Of a stretch of 64,000 bases of DNA, positions 25,192 through 33,770 are shown one piece after another; position 1 is the stretch's first letter; every line of letters starts with the position of its first letter. A model generated the notes under the pieces. The model worked only from the letters and a program-made list of their open reading frames with translations, made no database searches and was not told the origin of the DNA. Origin of the DNA: Pseudomonas sp. R5-89-07. GTDB taxonomy: Bacteria; Pseudomonadota; Gammaproteobacteria; Pseudomonadales; Pseudomonadaceae. The DNA lies in NCBI RefSeq assembly GCF_003851685.1, contig NZ_CP027727.1, positions 3,100,001-3,164,000 of the forward strand, in the 5' to 3' direction. The position numbers and the translations under genes are program-made.

Positions 25192-26154
25192 TCAGCCGCC
25201 GACTGGTGGCGTGGTGGTGAGATTGATCATCACGCCAGCGGTGACCTTGTTGCTGTCCGAGTGCTTGACCCAGTTCGCAGCAGAGCCGACGGCGGCCAGA
25301 GTCGGGTTGGTACCGCCCGTGGTTTCCTTCCAGCTGTAACCCAGCACGTCGATGTTGACGGTGCCCTCGGCGCGGTAACCGATAGCCAGGTTTTCCTCGT
25401 CGTTCACGTCGTAAGAACGGAAACCCGGAGCCTGGGACTCGGTGATCACCACGGCATTCGGCAGCAGGCCGAAGATCGCATCCACTGGCGCCTTGTCGGT
25501 CACCAGCACCGGCTTGCCCAGAGTGCCAGGCAGGCCGCCGTAGATCACGACGCCCGCTTCTTCGTAGACCTTGTTCGCGATCGCTTCATCAACGATGTCG
25601 AAATAGGCAGACGAGTGCATGACCCACAGCGCAATGCGGCCAAATTTGTCGCCGAATTTGCGCATGCCGCGGGTCAGGGTCTTCTTGCCGTCGGTTTCGA
25701 TGTTGGCAGACACCACCATTGCGGCGTTCGAACCGATGGCAGCCTTGAGCGCGCCGGTGGCGTACTCGATGAAGCCCTCGATTGTTGCATCAGCTACGTC
25801 GGCGCCGATGATCTGGGAGAACTCATCTACGGCACGGCCGCGACGCTTGAACGCCTCTTCAGTGGTCTGGTACGGGCCGTACTTCCACGGTGCCTTGACG
25901 CCTACAGCTTCACCAGCGCCGATTTTCTTGGCGGTGACCTTGCCGTCGGAGTTGACATCGCGATGCTCAAGACCCCCGCCGAGCTTGTAGAAAGCACGTT
26001 TTCGGAAGTCGCCTTGGATCAGTTCGTTGTCGAGGACGATCGCGCCGTTGGACGAGGCGTTGAACACGTCCAGATTATCCTGGATGCGCTCCAGGTAAGC
26101 AGTTTGCGCCTCATCGTTGTAGATGATCAGGTCGCTGTTGACAGTTGTAGCCAT
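25192..26154 (-). CDS. Major capsid protein
   Basis: 320 aa, MATTVNSDLIIYNDEAQTAY, with RIQDNLDVFNASSNGAIVLD, an RRGRAVDEFSQIIGADVADA spine-like helix and GVVIYGGLPGTLGKPVLVTD. This is the HK97-fold coat protein type found beside DUF4055 portals. It follows the scaffold gene by 12 bp. No protease gene is obvious next to it, so assembly probably uses the separate scaffold. Confidence 0.88.
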   Translation of the reverse strand: MATTVNSDLIIYNDEAQTAYLERIQDNLDVFNASSNGAIVLDNELIQGDFRKRAFYKLGGGLEHRDVNSDGKVTAKKIGAGEAVGVKAPWKYGPYQTTEEAFKRRGRAVDEFSQIIGADVADATIEGFIEYATGALKAAIGSNAAMVVSANIETDGKKTLTRGMRKFGDKFGRIALWVMHSSAYFDIVDEAIANKVYEEAGVVIYGGLPGTLGKPVLVTDKAPVDAIFGLLPNAVVITESQAPGFRSYDVNDEENLAIGYRAEGTVNIDVLGYSWKETTGGTNPTLAAVGSAANWVKHSDSNKVTAGVMINLTTTPPVGG

Positions 26155-26166
26155 GGGTCTTTCCCC

Positions 26167-26895
26167 TTACTTGGGCAATGCGAGATATGCGGTTTGGCCG
26201 TGCTTGCGCTGAAAATTGCGCTTCTGCTCGGAGGTCATTTCGGAGCGCTTCGATGCAGCCTGGCCGCCGCCCCCGCCCGGGGCATGTGTCCCTGAAGCCC
26301 TTGGCCACAGGTGGGGTGCACTTTCGCGCAGAGACTCGGCCCATTCGAGCGGAGTCAGAGGGGTCTTGCCGTCTTTGCCGAGGATGGTCTGGCCATTCTC
26401 GTCAACAGCGACGGCTTCGCCCTCTTCGTTCAGTGAGAACACGCCTTTGGCGCGCAAGATGATGTCGTCGGTTGCTTCCGGCAGTGCGCCGGCTTTCAGT
26501 GCTGCACCGCGCACCGAGTCGCCCAGGACTTTGCCCTGGAACTTGGCGGCGAAGGCTTCAGCCTTTTCAGCGCGACCGGCGAGCGTCTTCAACTGCTTGT
26601 CATGCTCTCCACGCAAGCGCTCGGTGCGCTTATTGAAGACCTCGTCAACCTTGCCCTCAGTCAGCAGCTTGGTTTCCTCGTCCTGGCCAGCCCGACTGAG
26701 AAGACCTTTGACTGCGTCGATGTCGATACCTTCAAACTGAGTTTCGAACTGAGTCAGCTTGCCGGAGGTTTCCTTCAGCTTGCCCAGCAGCTCCGAGTTC
26801 TTGGTTTTCAATCCGGAAACGGATGCTTCAACGGCAGTCGCGATAGCGGCCTTGATTGCCGGGTTTTCCAGGTCGATTTCGTTTTGTTCTGCCAC
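26167..26895 (-). CDS. Capsid scaffold protein
   Basis: 242 aa, highly charged and helical, with coiled coil (LLGKLKETSGKLTQFETQFE), an ALKAGALPEATDDIILRAKG block and a Gly-rich linker before a basic tail (SEMTSEQKRNFQRKHGQTAY). This layout and its place just before the capsid gene are typical of phage scaffolds. Confidence 0.85.
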   Translation of the reverse strand: MAEQNEIDLENPAIKAAIATAVEASVSGLKTKNSELLGKLKETSGKLTQFETQFEGIDIDAVKGLLSRAGQDEETKLLTEGKVDEVFNKRTERLRGEHDKQLKTLAGRAEKAEAFAAKFQGKVLGDSVRGAALKAGALPEATDDIILRAKGVFSLNEEGEAVAVDENGQTILGKDGKTPLTPLEWAESLRESAPHLWPRASGTHAPGGGGGQAASKRSEMTSEQKRNFQRKHGQTAYLALPK

Positions 26896-26974
26896 GTTGA
26901 TACACCCCTTGGGTTTGGATTAGCCTGCCTCGCAGGCGAATGAAATCGCGTCCCTATTTCAGGGGCGATAAAAA

Positions 26975-27442
26975 ATGGTGAAAGTTATGGCGCGGATGGA
27001 CACAAGACTGGAAAGCGAAGGAGCTGAATTTCTTGTTCTAGGGCAATTGCTGATTCACAAAATCGCCGCTTACAAGACTTATACCAACATGCCTGGATAC
27101 GACATCGTGGCTACCGACGCTGAGCAAAACTCTTCCGTTAGAGTTCAAGTAAAAAGCCGCTGGAGAACAGGTGCGACTGGATTCCCCATCAAAAACTTCG
27201 ATTGTGAGTTTGTGGTCGCGGTATTCCTCAATCGCGGATCTCCAGATGGCAAAAAGCAACCTATCCCACCGCATTACTATGTCTTGCCAGTAGCAACGAT
27301 CCAGGCGCTTCCTCGCTCGGAGGGTTGGAACAAGGTGGATCTGAAGCACTTACCCGAGCTTGAACAGTACAGAGAGGCGTGGGGCTTGATATCAGACGCC
27401 TTAGTATCAATTCGGGCCGACACCTGCCCTCTGGAATGCTAA
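26975..27442 (+). CDS. PD-(D/E)XK nuclease-fold protein, moron
   Basis: 155 aa, plus strand inside the minus-strand head operon. Motif: GYDIVATDAEQNSSVRVQVK, i.e. an Asp followed after a beta hairpin by V-Q-V-K, the D...QxK core of Mrr/Holliday-type nuclease folds; a Glu lies in the first helix (RLESEGAEFLVLGQLL). It resembles restriction-like or defence-like domains in prophages. It overlaps the 3' end of the head protein gene by 36 bp, tail to tail. Target unknown. Confidence 0.6.
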   Translation: MVKVMARMDTRLESEGAEFLVLGQLLIHKIAAYKTYTNMPGYDIVATDAEQNSSVRVQVKSRWRTGATGFPIKNFDCEFVVAVFLNRGSPDGKKQPIPPHYYVLPVATIQALPRSEGWNKVDLKHLPELEQYREAWGLISDALVSIRADTCPLEC

Positions 27443-28501
27443 TGGTTCCAGTATTTTCATCTGCGCCAGAGTCAATGGCGCAAAGTTGCGATCAAGCTGC
27501 AGTTCCGCGAAGCGTTGAACACTCAAGCCACCCTCGCGAAACAGCTTGGCCCGCATAGGACCGATAGCCTCGTCCTGGAACGCGGCTGGCTGCTGCTGAA
27601 GCCAGTGGTAGTAATCAAGGTCAGCGCTGACCTGCTGTCCGCCATCAGCACCCACCGAGGCACGCGTTGCGCCCTTGGCGAACATCGCACTCAGCTTGGT
27701 CAACAGAATGAAGGTGGTGCGGCAGTTTGGATGGAACGGCGGTCGTGGGCCGGTATCCACCGGAAACTTTCGCTTGTCCATCGAGCGGCATGGCTGGCTA
27801 GTCTTGCTGTCCAGCGTGGCCACCATCTGGATCTCTCGCACGATATCCGTGTTCGCCTTGGCGACCTCCATGCGTGCCTGGGACGACACATGCTGAATCG
27901 CGGTGTGCACGACCGTACTGGCATTGCGGTTGGTGGTCGCCAGGATGCCGTCTTTGTACACTGCCGCCTTGGTGCCGCGAATGTTGCGGATGATCTGGAA
28001 GTTCGTCTGCCCTTCGAAGAAGCCCTGCCGGATGGTGCCGGTGACGCGTTCACGCTCAGCGCTGGTCCAACCCTTGATGAAAGCCTTCAGCAGCTTCCCA
28101 CCACCGGTGCCGCGCACGCTGAGCGGATTTGTCAGCACTGCGGTACGGATTGCAGCGGCCGTCGGCGCGACCACATCCAGCGAAACGCCAACCGGCGCCG
28201 ACCTGGCAAGGCTGGTCGCCTCGAACTCAGCCTCGTAGTTGGCGATATCCACCAGGTCGAGATTCAGTTGCGCGCTGTAGCGATCGAAGATGCCCAGCAG
28301 CAGGCTATCCACTTCCTTCAGCAACGCTTCAAGGCGCTTGACGTTGTACTCAGTGAGGTCCGACTGGGTGAGCCGATCCCGGATCGAGCGGTCAATCTCC
28401 TTGAGGAAGGGAGCGAACTTGCCAACCTCCCCAGCCTTCAGCTTTTCGAGGAAGACCGCGTGCCGGATCGTGGCATCAAGTACTGCCGGATTTACCGCCA
28501 T
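27407..28501 (-). CDS. Head morphogenesis / minor capsid protein (SPP1 gp7, Mu F type)
   Basis: 364 aa from ATG 28501 (GAGGAAA upstream). The conserved C-terminal box is present: VVHTAIQHVSSQARMEVAKA, then TLDSKTSQPCRSMDKRKFPV and PPFHPNCRTTFILL. These proteins enter the procapsid with the portal. It overlaps the portal gene by 26 bp. Confidence 0.9.
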   Translation of the reverse strand: MAVNPAVLDATIRHAVFLEKLKAGEVGKFAPFLKEIDRSIRDRLTQSDLTEYNVKRLEALLKEVDSLLLGIFDRYSAQLNLDLVDIANYEAEFEATSLARSAPVGVSLDVVAPTAAAIRTAVLTNPLSVRGTGGGKLLKAFIKGWTSAERERVTGTIRQGFFEGQTNFQIIRNIRGTKAAVYKDGILATTNRNASTVVHTAIQHVSSQARMEVAKANTDIVREIQMVATLDSKTSQPCRSMDKRKFPVDTGPRPPFHPNCRTTFILLTKLSAMFAKGATRASVGADGGQQVSADLDYYHWLQQQPAAFQDEAIGPMRAKLFREGGLSVQRFAELQLDRNFAPLTLAQMKILEPLAFQRAGVGPN

Positions 28502-29894
28502 TTGGTTTTTCCTCATCGTCCAGGCCTAGGCCATCGCCCTGCTCTTCCAGCTCGCCGTCGATCTGCTTGTCTGTGCGCTCTGGTGCGATCAGCCCAAGCT
28601 TTCGCAGGTAAGCCCGCAAGTCCGCCTTGGCGAATCCGCCGTTCTGCCACAAGCCAACCAAGGCCGTGATCATCTGCGGATCTGCAGTCAGTTCGACGAA
28701 CTCCTGATTCACCTGGTAGGCGACCTTGTTGTCGGTGATGCCCATGTAGGTGCAGCACCACATGATGGCTCGTGTGTAGGCTTCGCTGACGTTCGCCACG
28801 CACCCGGCAAGAACTGATGTCGATGCCGACTGATCGCCGCGCGACTCGGTAGCTGTCTTGGTGGCAAGTGAAGCCACAACCATCCGCGCGCCCAGCTCAA
28901 TCATCATCTGGTTCTTGTCGGCCATGGCCTCCTTGACCAGCGTGTTTGGCGTGGGCTGCGCGTAACCAAACGCGCCACCAACGGGCAGCATCATCGGGGC
29001 CCTGGAGCCGACGTAAATGCCGTTTTTCTCCATCCAGTCGCGCCAGGACTCGTCGAGTCCACTGATCCAAGGCTGAGTCTGCCCGCACCAGAACACGCTG
29101 TCTTCGTAGTCAGCGCTGTTCCGGTAATGGCCCAGGTTGATCATGGCGATATCGTAAAGCGGCGATTCGTCGATGCTCGGGTCGTTGTTCTGGGCACCAA
29201 CGAAGGTAAACGGAATCTCCTTCAGCCGGCCGCCGGCACCCGTAGGCCGGAATTCTTCGGTAACCGCCAGTGGCCCGCCAGTCTCTGGCCCTGACCGGCG
29301 CCATACTCGACAAACGAAGCCGTCTTCCTCCAAGGCCAGTTCCCGGTACTGCTCAACCGTCTTGAAACCGAAGCCATCAGGGATTTCCGGCGATTCCTTC
29401 AGCACCACCAGCGTTAGCACGCTGTGACCGTTAACCATGCCTGTGCGCCAGTTGATGATTTCTTCGGCGCAGTAAGTGAGGATCACCGCGTGCCCGCCGA
29501 TACCATCATCTTGGTGATAGTCGACGTACAGGCCATGCCGGCCAGCCTCGAGCACCTTCTCCAGCGTGCCCTGGGAGTGCTGATAAATGCTCACCCCGGA
29601 GCCGTTGGCGTTGTCCTGCAGGTACTCCAGCTTCTTCGGCACCTTAAGTGTCGGATCTTTGTGGAACGCCAGGCCGAGCAAACCGTTTCGGGTGTGGCCT
29701 GTGGCGTTCTTGAACACCGCGCGCTCGCGGTAAGCCCGATTCCGGTCCTGATTTTCCGGCGACTTGTCGTGCGCATTGATGTACGGCAGCCGATCGACAA
29801 CCCGGTGCTGGCCGGCGCAGACGTCGCGAACGGTCGCCCAGCGGTCCAGCACTGCCGTGTATTCCGCCCGCTTGAAGGAGACGTCGTTGCTCAT
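28476..29894 (-). CDS. Portal protein (DUF4055)
   Basis: 472 aa. ATG 29894 overlaps the terminase stop as ATGA; the longer open frame is terminase shadow. DUF4055 signatures: LGLAFHKDPTLKVPKKLEYL, HGLYVDYHQDD, PLYDIAMINLGHYRNSADYE, CGQTQPWISGLDESW. Forms the dodecameric DNA gate at the capsid vertex. Confidence 0.92.
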   Translation of the reverse strand: MSNDVSFKRAEYTAVLDRWATVRDVCAGQHRVVDRLPYINAHDKSPENQDRNRAYRERAVFKNATGHTRNGLLGLAFHKDPTLKVPKKLEYLQDNANGSGVSIYQHSQGTLEKVLEAGRHGLYVDYHQDDGIGGHAVILTYCAEEIINWRTGMVNGHSVLTLVVLKESPEIPDGFGFKTVEQYRELALEEDGFVCRVWRRSGPETGGPLAVTEEFRPTGAGGRLKEIPFTFVGAQNNDPSIDESPLYDIAMINLGHYRNSADYEDSVFWCGQTQPWISGLDESWRDWMEKNGIYVGSRAPMMLPVGGAFGYAQPTPNTLVKEAMADKNQMMIELGARMVVASLATKTATESRGDQSASTSVLAGCVANVSEAYTRAIMWCCTYMGITDNKVAYQVNQEFVELTADPQMITALVGLWQNGGFAKADLRAYLRKLGLIAPERTDKQIDGELEEQGDGLGLDDEEKPNGGKSGST

Positions 29895-31192
29895 CGGGCG
29901 TATCCCATTTTGATAGCGGTGACCGGTTTGATGATCGGGTACTCGCGGTGGATGAAGTAGCCGCCAGCGTCGTTCGCGTGATCGATGCCGGCGGTCTTGT
30001 CTGGCTCCCCGTTCGCCCCCCACACCTGCTGCTCCAGGCCGTCGGCGTAGGTTGGGCATGTGAACGGGTTGACCAGGTAGCGGCGCTCGCCCTGCGCATT
30101 GCAGAAGACGGCGTTCATTGCGTTGATTCTGTCCTTCACTGGCGGGTTTGCCGCGGGAGCGATGACCGCGAACCCGGCCTGCTTGAGCATGGCAAGGTCG
30201 GTGATGCTGGCGTTCACAGACTTGCGAGAGTCGCCCGAGGCATCCGGGTAGATCCTGATCTCGCACGTCTTCTTGAAGTCGTTTCCATCGTGCTGCCAGT
30301 ACCGCTCTTTGATGCGGCGGATCATGTCGGGAGTGTCGTAGCCGTCGATGAGCTCATCCACCGCCCTGGGCAACCCCTGGTCGCGTTTGACGTGAGTGAT
30401 CGCCGCCATCTTGCCGACGTTGAAGTCCATCCCGATGAATAGCGGCTCGCCGGGCTGCACGGTATCGAAGCATCCGTTGAGCTTGCGGTCGTAGGCCGTG
30501 TAGATCGTGCCGGACGTCAGGTTGACGAACTGGCCTTTGAGATACGCCATGATCAGCTGTGGCGGATACGACTCCATCAGCGAAGCGATGTAGTCATCCG
30601 GCAGGTTCAGCTCGTTGTCGAAAGTGCTGGCCTGCACCAGGCCATACATCTCCTTGAGCGAAGGCTTGTCGCGAAGCTGCTTCACGAACTGCAGGAAGAC
30701 GAACTTGAAGCCTTCCGGCGTCGTGGTGACGTCTACCCCGTTCTTCAGCCCGGGCAGGTTGTAGCGCATCCGGGCGATGATCTTGCGCCAGGCCTGCTGT
30801 GCCTTGATGGCGGTCAGCACGTCCAGCTCATCCACCAGGGCATGGCCAATCTTGAAACCGACAATCGTCTGCGGCTTCTCCATAGATCGGCAAATCACAG
30901 TGCCGCGGTGCTGCCGGCCGCTGTAGATGTGAACCTCATGGTTCGCCTGGTTGATCTTGGTCTTCAGTCCCCAGTCGTAGGCCACCTCATCCATCGTCGG
31001 ATAGAAGATGTCCCGAATCTGCGGGTAAGTCGGTGCGAAGTAGCCAGCGTTGACGCCAGGCCACTCCATGAAGTGCTTGCTCAGCGCCGAGCATCCCACC
31101 CAGGTCTTGCCTGAGCCGAACCCGGCAACGAACGCACGGAACTTGTGGGGTAGCGTGAGGAACTGAGCCTGTGGAACATTAAGGCTCGGCAT
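29891..31192 (-). CDS. Terminase large subunit
   Basis: 433 aa from ATG 31192. ATPase: Walker A FVAGFGSGKTW, Walker B HALVDELD. Nuclease: IGMDFNVGKMAA, IYPDASGD and a late Asp in GIDHANDAGGYF. Packages DNA into the procapsid. Overlaps the small subunit gene by 14 bp and the portal by 4 bp. Confidence 0.95.
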   Translation of the reverse strand: MPSLNVPQAQFLTLPHKFRAFVAGFGSGKTWVGCSALSKHFMEWPGVNAGYFAPTYPQIRDIFYPTMDEVAYDWGLKTKINQANHEVHIYSGRQHRGTVICRSMEKPQTIVGFKIGHALVDELDVLTAIKAQQAWRKIIARMRYNLPGLKNGVDVTTTPEGFKFVFLQFVKQLRDKPSLKEMYGLVQASTFDNELNLPDDYIASLMESYPPQLIMAYLKGQFVNLTSGTIYTAYDRKLNGCFDTVQPGEPLFIGMDFNVGKMAAITHVKRDQGLPRAVDELIDGYDTPDMIRRIKERYWQHDGNDFKKTCEIRIYPDASGDSRKSVNASITDLAMLKQAGFAVIAPAANPPVKDRINAMNAVFCNAQGERRYLVNPFTCPTYADGLEQQVWGANGEPDKTAGIDHANDAGGYFIHREYPIIKPVTAIKMGYAR

Positions 31193-31640
31193 TCGACTTC
31201 CTCGCATCCACTACATCGACCTGGATGCGGGTCGGGATCACTGGCTCGTCGCCGGCTTCTTCCTTCCTGGCCCGGTTGACGTAGATGTCGCCGGTTTCCT
31301 TCGCAGCCTGCTCGAGGATCTGCATCGCCAAGCCGATGTTCTTCATCGACTCGGCCCTCTCCACGAAACGGTTCATGGCGCGAAGGCGGACGGCGCGGTT
31401 GGCAATCGGGATATCAGCTGTCTCTTCGCGAAACCGCTTCCGGGTATCGTGGAACAGGGTCACCCACTTCTTCGCCAGATCTCGCCCAGCGCGCTTGGTA
31501 GGGTCTTGAGCCTCGCACTGTTGACGGGTCACTTCTAGACCGAATTCCTCTCTGACAGCTGCCGCAACCTGGGATGGTGTGTCGAAGCACGCCAAGGCCT
31601 GAACCATGAAGCCTTTCACCTCATTGTTCAGGGCTGCCAT
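31179..31640 (-). CDS. Terminase small subunit (DUF2280)
   Basis: 153 aa. MAALNNEVKGFMVQALACFD, then TPSQVAAAVREEFGLEVTRQ (helix-turn-helix-like) and QCEAQDPTKRAGRDLAKKW: the DUF2280 pattern. It recognises the packaging site, which in related phages is nearby; none was identified. Confidence 0.88.
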   Translation of the reverse strand: MAALNNEVKGFMVQALACFDTPSQVAAAVREEFGLEVTRQQCEAQDPTKRAGRDLAKKWVTLFHDTRKRFREETADIPIANRAVRLRAMNRFVERAESMKNIGLAMQILEQAAKETGDIYVNRARKEEAGDEPVIPTRIQVDVVDARKSNAEP

Positions 31641-31671
31641 AGGGTAAATTCCGTCTTAGGTCTGTCAGGGG

Positions 31672-32295
31672 TCAGGCCAATCTGAGCAGACAGGTTCCGC
31701 AGGCCCTCGCAATGTTCAATTTCCCCACCTCGGCGGGTTTGTTTGCTGCATCCACCAACGCTTGAACGTCAGGGCTTGCGCCGTAGCGGCGGACGACACC
31801 GACGAACTCTTCCACGTCGTGGCCCTGCAGCTTGATCTTCGGCGCACCGTCTTGGGTGAATGCTGGTTGACCGTACTTGTCGGTCGCGTGAGCCAGGTGG
31901 TACAGCTCGTGTTCAATCAGGGCGCAGAACTCAAGGTCGCTGCACTGGGCGCAGTAGTCGGCAGCCAGCGTGATGATGAAGGCCGGCACGTCGCCGAACC
32001 AATCACGCATCTGTTGCTCCATCCGGGCTTTCTGCCAGCCGCCGGCGCGGAACGCTACCTGTTCGGCCTGGCCTAGTACTGTCCTACCCTGCTTCTCGAA
32101 GCTCGACGACGCCCACATGACACGGATGTCTGCATCCAACAAGTGTGCATGGTCTTCGTTGTGGATGGTGCCGGTGTCGGCAAGGATCTCGGCTTGGAGC
32201 CATTCCCACACCTCAGGCGCAGGAACAAGGCGGATGCCGAAGTCGCTCAGGTCGGACAGCTCAAGCAGTGACGCCGGGGGTAATGGTCTTTGCAT
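31672..32295 (-). CDS. Putative phage metallopeptidase (HExxH)
   Basis: 207 aa from ATG 32295 (GAGGG upstream); a TTG six codons earlier is less likely. Zinc-site motif HELYH in FCALIEHELYHLAHA, with further conserved DVEEFVGVVRRYGAS and CAQCSDLEFC. Resembles the PhageMetallopep family found next to terminase genes. Overlaps the Ntn-hydrolase-like gene by 35 bp. Substrate unknown. Confidence 0.8.
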   Translation of the reverse strand: MQRPLPPASLLELSDLSDFGIRLVPAPEVWEWLQAEILADTGTIHNEDHAHLLDADIRVMWASSSFEKQGRTVLGQAEQVAFRAGGWQKARMEQQMRDWFGDVPAFIITLAADYCAQCSDLEFCALIEHELYHLAHATDKYGQPAFTQDGAPKIKLQGHDVEEFVGVVRRYGASPDVQALVDAANKPAEVGKLNIARACGTCLLRLA

Positions 32296-32734
32296 CAGCC
32301 ATACCCTCGTCAATGATCAATGTGCGGATCGTGCCGCCGGTGTAGACATCTCGCTTGGCCGCTGCCTCGACAGCTTCCTTAGCGGTTGCGCCCATATCCA
32401 TCGCGGCGAGTGCGAAGTCGCGCCCGCTACCGATGGCAAACGGACGATCCATCCACACCTCGTCCAGCCAGAACCCGCTCTCGGTATCACGACCAATCTG
32501 GCAAAGCCTGCCATTGGTGACGACCAGCCCGTTCGCGTCGAGCGGCTTATCGTTGGACTTCATACCGAAGAACTCGTCCATCAGGGCGGCAAAGTCTGCA
32601 CCGCATCCCGTAAACAGAAACTGATGCCCACTCCTATGTATCAGCTTCTCGTAGTCGTCGTGGTCGATGAGCGAGCCACGTGTGACTCGGGAGTCATAAG
32701 CAATCACGCCGTTTTTGTAGGCAATGGTCGTCAT
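32261..32734 (-). CDS. Proteasome-beta/HslV-like Ntn-hydrolase of phage
   Basis: 157 aa from ATG 32734. The mature N-terminus would be Thr2 of MTTIAYKNGVIAYDSRVT; Asp14 and Lys30 keep the 16-residue gap of the proteasome D17-K33 pair, and FTGCGAD fills the glycine-loop place. The rest (DRPFAIGSGRDFALAAMDMG) is the standard 'A.G.G...A..a' helix of HslV-like subunits. Phage homologues occur upstream of terminases; their targets are unknown. Confidence 0.78.
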   Translation of the reverse strand: MTTIAYKNGVIAYDSRVTRGSLIDHDDYEKLIHRSGHQFLFTGCGADFAALMDEFFGMKSNDKPLDANGLVVTNGRLCQIGRDTESGFWLDEVWMDRPFAIGSGRDFALAAMDMGATAKEAVEAAAKRDVYTGGTIRTLIIDEGMADAKTITPGVTA

Positions 32735-32922
32735 ACGGTCACCATCTGATGTGTTTGTGCATGGGCGTGGCCGTGGAGCAGGCTGACGACTAGGCCCTGA
32801 GGCAGTCCGGCGGTCTTGGCAGCATCCACAGCATCGGCAATGGCCTTGTCGAGCGCAGTCACGGCTGCGTTGATGTCTTGCCCCAACGGAAGCGCATGAC
32901 GCAGGCGGGTGACGTTGCTCAT
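32731..32922 (-). CDS. Small helical protein before the Ntn-hydrolase-like gene
   Basis: 63 aa from ATG 32922; overlaps the next gene by 4 bp. Ala-rich helix (INAAVTALDKAIADAVDAAK) and a His-rich end (LHGHAHAQTHQ) that could bind metal. Unknown function. Confidence 0.55.
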   Translation of the reverse strand: MSNVTRLRHALPLGQDINAAVTALDKAIADAVDAAKTAGLPQGLVVSLLHGHAHAQTHQMVTV

Positions 32923-32933
32923 CTGCAAAACCT

Positions 32934-32969
32934 CGCGCCACGATTTGGCACATTCGAAAACGTGGCGCG
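32934..32969. repeat. Dyad CGCGCCACG-N18-CGTGGCGCG, copy 1
   Basis: 9-bp perfect inverted arms at 32934-32942 and 32961-32969 with an 18-bp spacer, in the short gap upstream of the 32922 start. The spacer ends CGAAAA. Copy 2 with the same arms, same spacer length and a similar spacer is at 39664-39699. Confidence 0.75.
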
Positions 32970-32971
32970 GA

Positions 32972-33316
32972 TTACTGCTTCCGGCGCTCAATGCCTTCCG
33001 GCGCCTCCGGACAGCCCATGCAGTGCTCGCAGTTCAGCATCCGGCACAACCAGACCTTCACCCGCTGCCAGTACGTGACCATGAAGACGTGCCGTACACC
33101 GGCCAGAGCCAGAGCGAAGTGAAACGTCAGCCCAGCAGTGGTCGGGCCGAAGAAGATGTTTTGGCTACGCACCATCAGAACAAAGCCGCTGATCGCGATA
33201 GCCGAATAGATCAGCTTCCCGAGAATGCCGTCCCTCACCTTTCCGCTCAGTACGCACCAGGCTGCCCACAGCGCGATAAGGCCGCAGGCAATGGAGTTGA
33301 TCAGTTCAAGATTCAT
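32972..33316 (-). CDS. Membrane protein, holin-like candidate
   Basis: 114 aa from ATG 33316 (GGGGAGG upstream). Three hydrophobic segments (about 4-22, 33-50, 58-75: INSIACGLIALWAAWCVL, LIYSAIAISGFVLM, LTFHFALALAGV) and a Cys-rich C-terminus (CRMLNCEHCMGCPEAPE). Starts 4 bp inside the end of the other holin candidate. Part of a two-gene lysis module or an antiholin; inference. Confidence 0.55.
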   Translation of the reverse strand: MNLELINSIACGLIALWAAWCVLSGKVRDGILGKLIYSAIAISGFVLMVRSQNIFFGPTTAGLTFHFALALAGVRHVFMVTYWQRVKVWLCRMLNCEHCMGCPEAPEGIERRKQ

Positions 33317-33651
33317 GGTGGATTGCCTCCCCCGAACCGCTGGCGAATAAGCGCCCAAAGGTCAGCGGCTTTGATGGCTCGGTTAATTGCTGCCAGGAGC
33401 GAGCCGCCGAACGTGCCCAGCAAGAAGCCAATGCCGGCGACGATCTTGGGCTCGGTGACATTCAGGTACGCGCTGACCATGCTCGTCAAATACAGCGAGC
33501 AGGCCACACCGGTAACCAAGAACACCATCCAGGCTCGCCAGTCGGACAAGTCGTCCTTGTGCCACCAGCTCGCAACAACGGCCCCAATGAGGCCCGCAAT
33601 CAACAATTCGAACCTGTCGATCTTGTCGAGCAGGCGCTGTAGGTACTCCAT
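33313..33651 (-). CDS. Holin candidate (three transmembrane segments)
   Basis: 112 aa. ATG 33651 has GGAG 8 bases upstream; an in-frame ATG at 33672 has none. Segments at ~16-32 (LLIAGLIGAVVASWW), 42-60 (WMVFLVTGVACSLYLTSM) and 70-88 (IVAGIGFLLGTFGGSLLAAI) with a basic C-terminus resemble holins of the LydA/superfamily III kind. Lies at the promoter end of the late operon, where lambda S is found, but the endolysin is 26 kb away. Confidence 0.6.
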   Translation of the reverse strand: MEYLQRLLDKIDRFELLIAGLIGAVVASWWHKDDLSDWRAWMVFLVTGVACSLYLTSMVSAYLNVTEPKIVAGIGFLLGTFGGSLLAAINRAIKAADLWALIRQRFGGGNPP

Positions 33652-33737
33652 GCGCTCGACTCCGTGGGGCATGTTTGAAATAGGTCAGCCCCGGCGGCAC
33701 TCCCTGCTCAAAGCGAAGGGTGTGGCGGGGCCGAAAA

Positions 33738-33765
33738 CGAAAAGGCCTCGTCCAATGCCGAGGCC
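33738..33765 (-). terminator. Late-operon terminator 4
   Basis: Minus strand GGCCTCG / CGAGGCC with 8-base loop and TTTTCGTTTTC, just after the 33771 gene. Confidence 0.7.
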
Positions 33766-33770
33766 ATGAA

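Noticed and set aside
25261..26295. 344-codon plus-strand open frame opposite the capsid gene
   Set aside because: Shadow of the capsid and scaffold genes, no start signal.
27515..28669. 384-codon plus-strand open frame opposite the head morphogenesis gene
   Set aside because: The minus-strand protein has the full SPP1 gp7 signature, so this one is a shadow.
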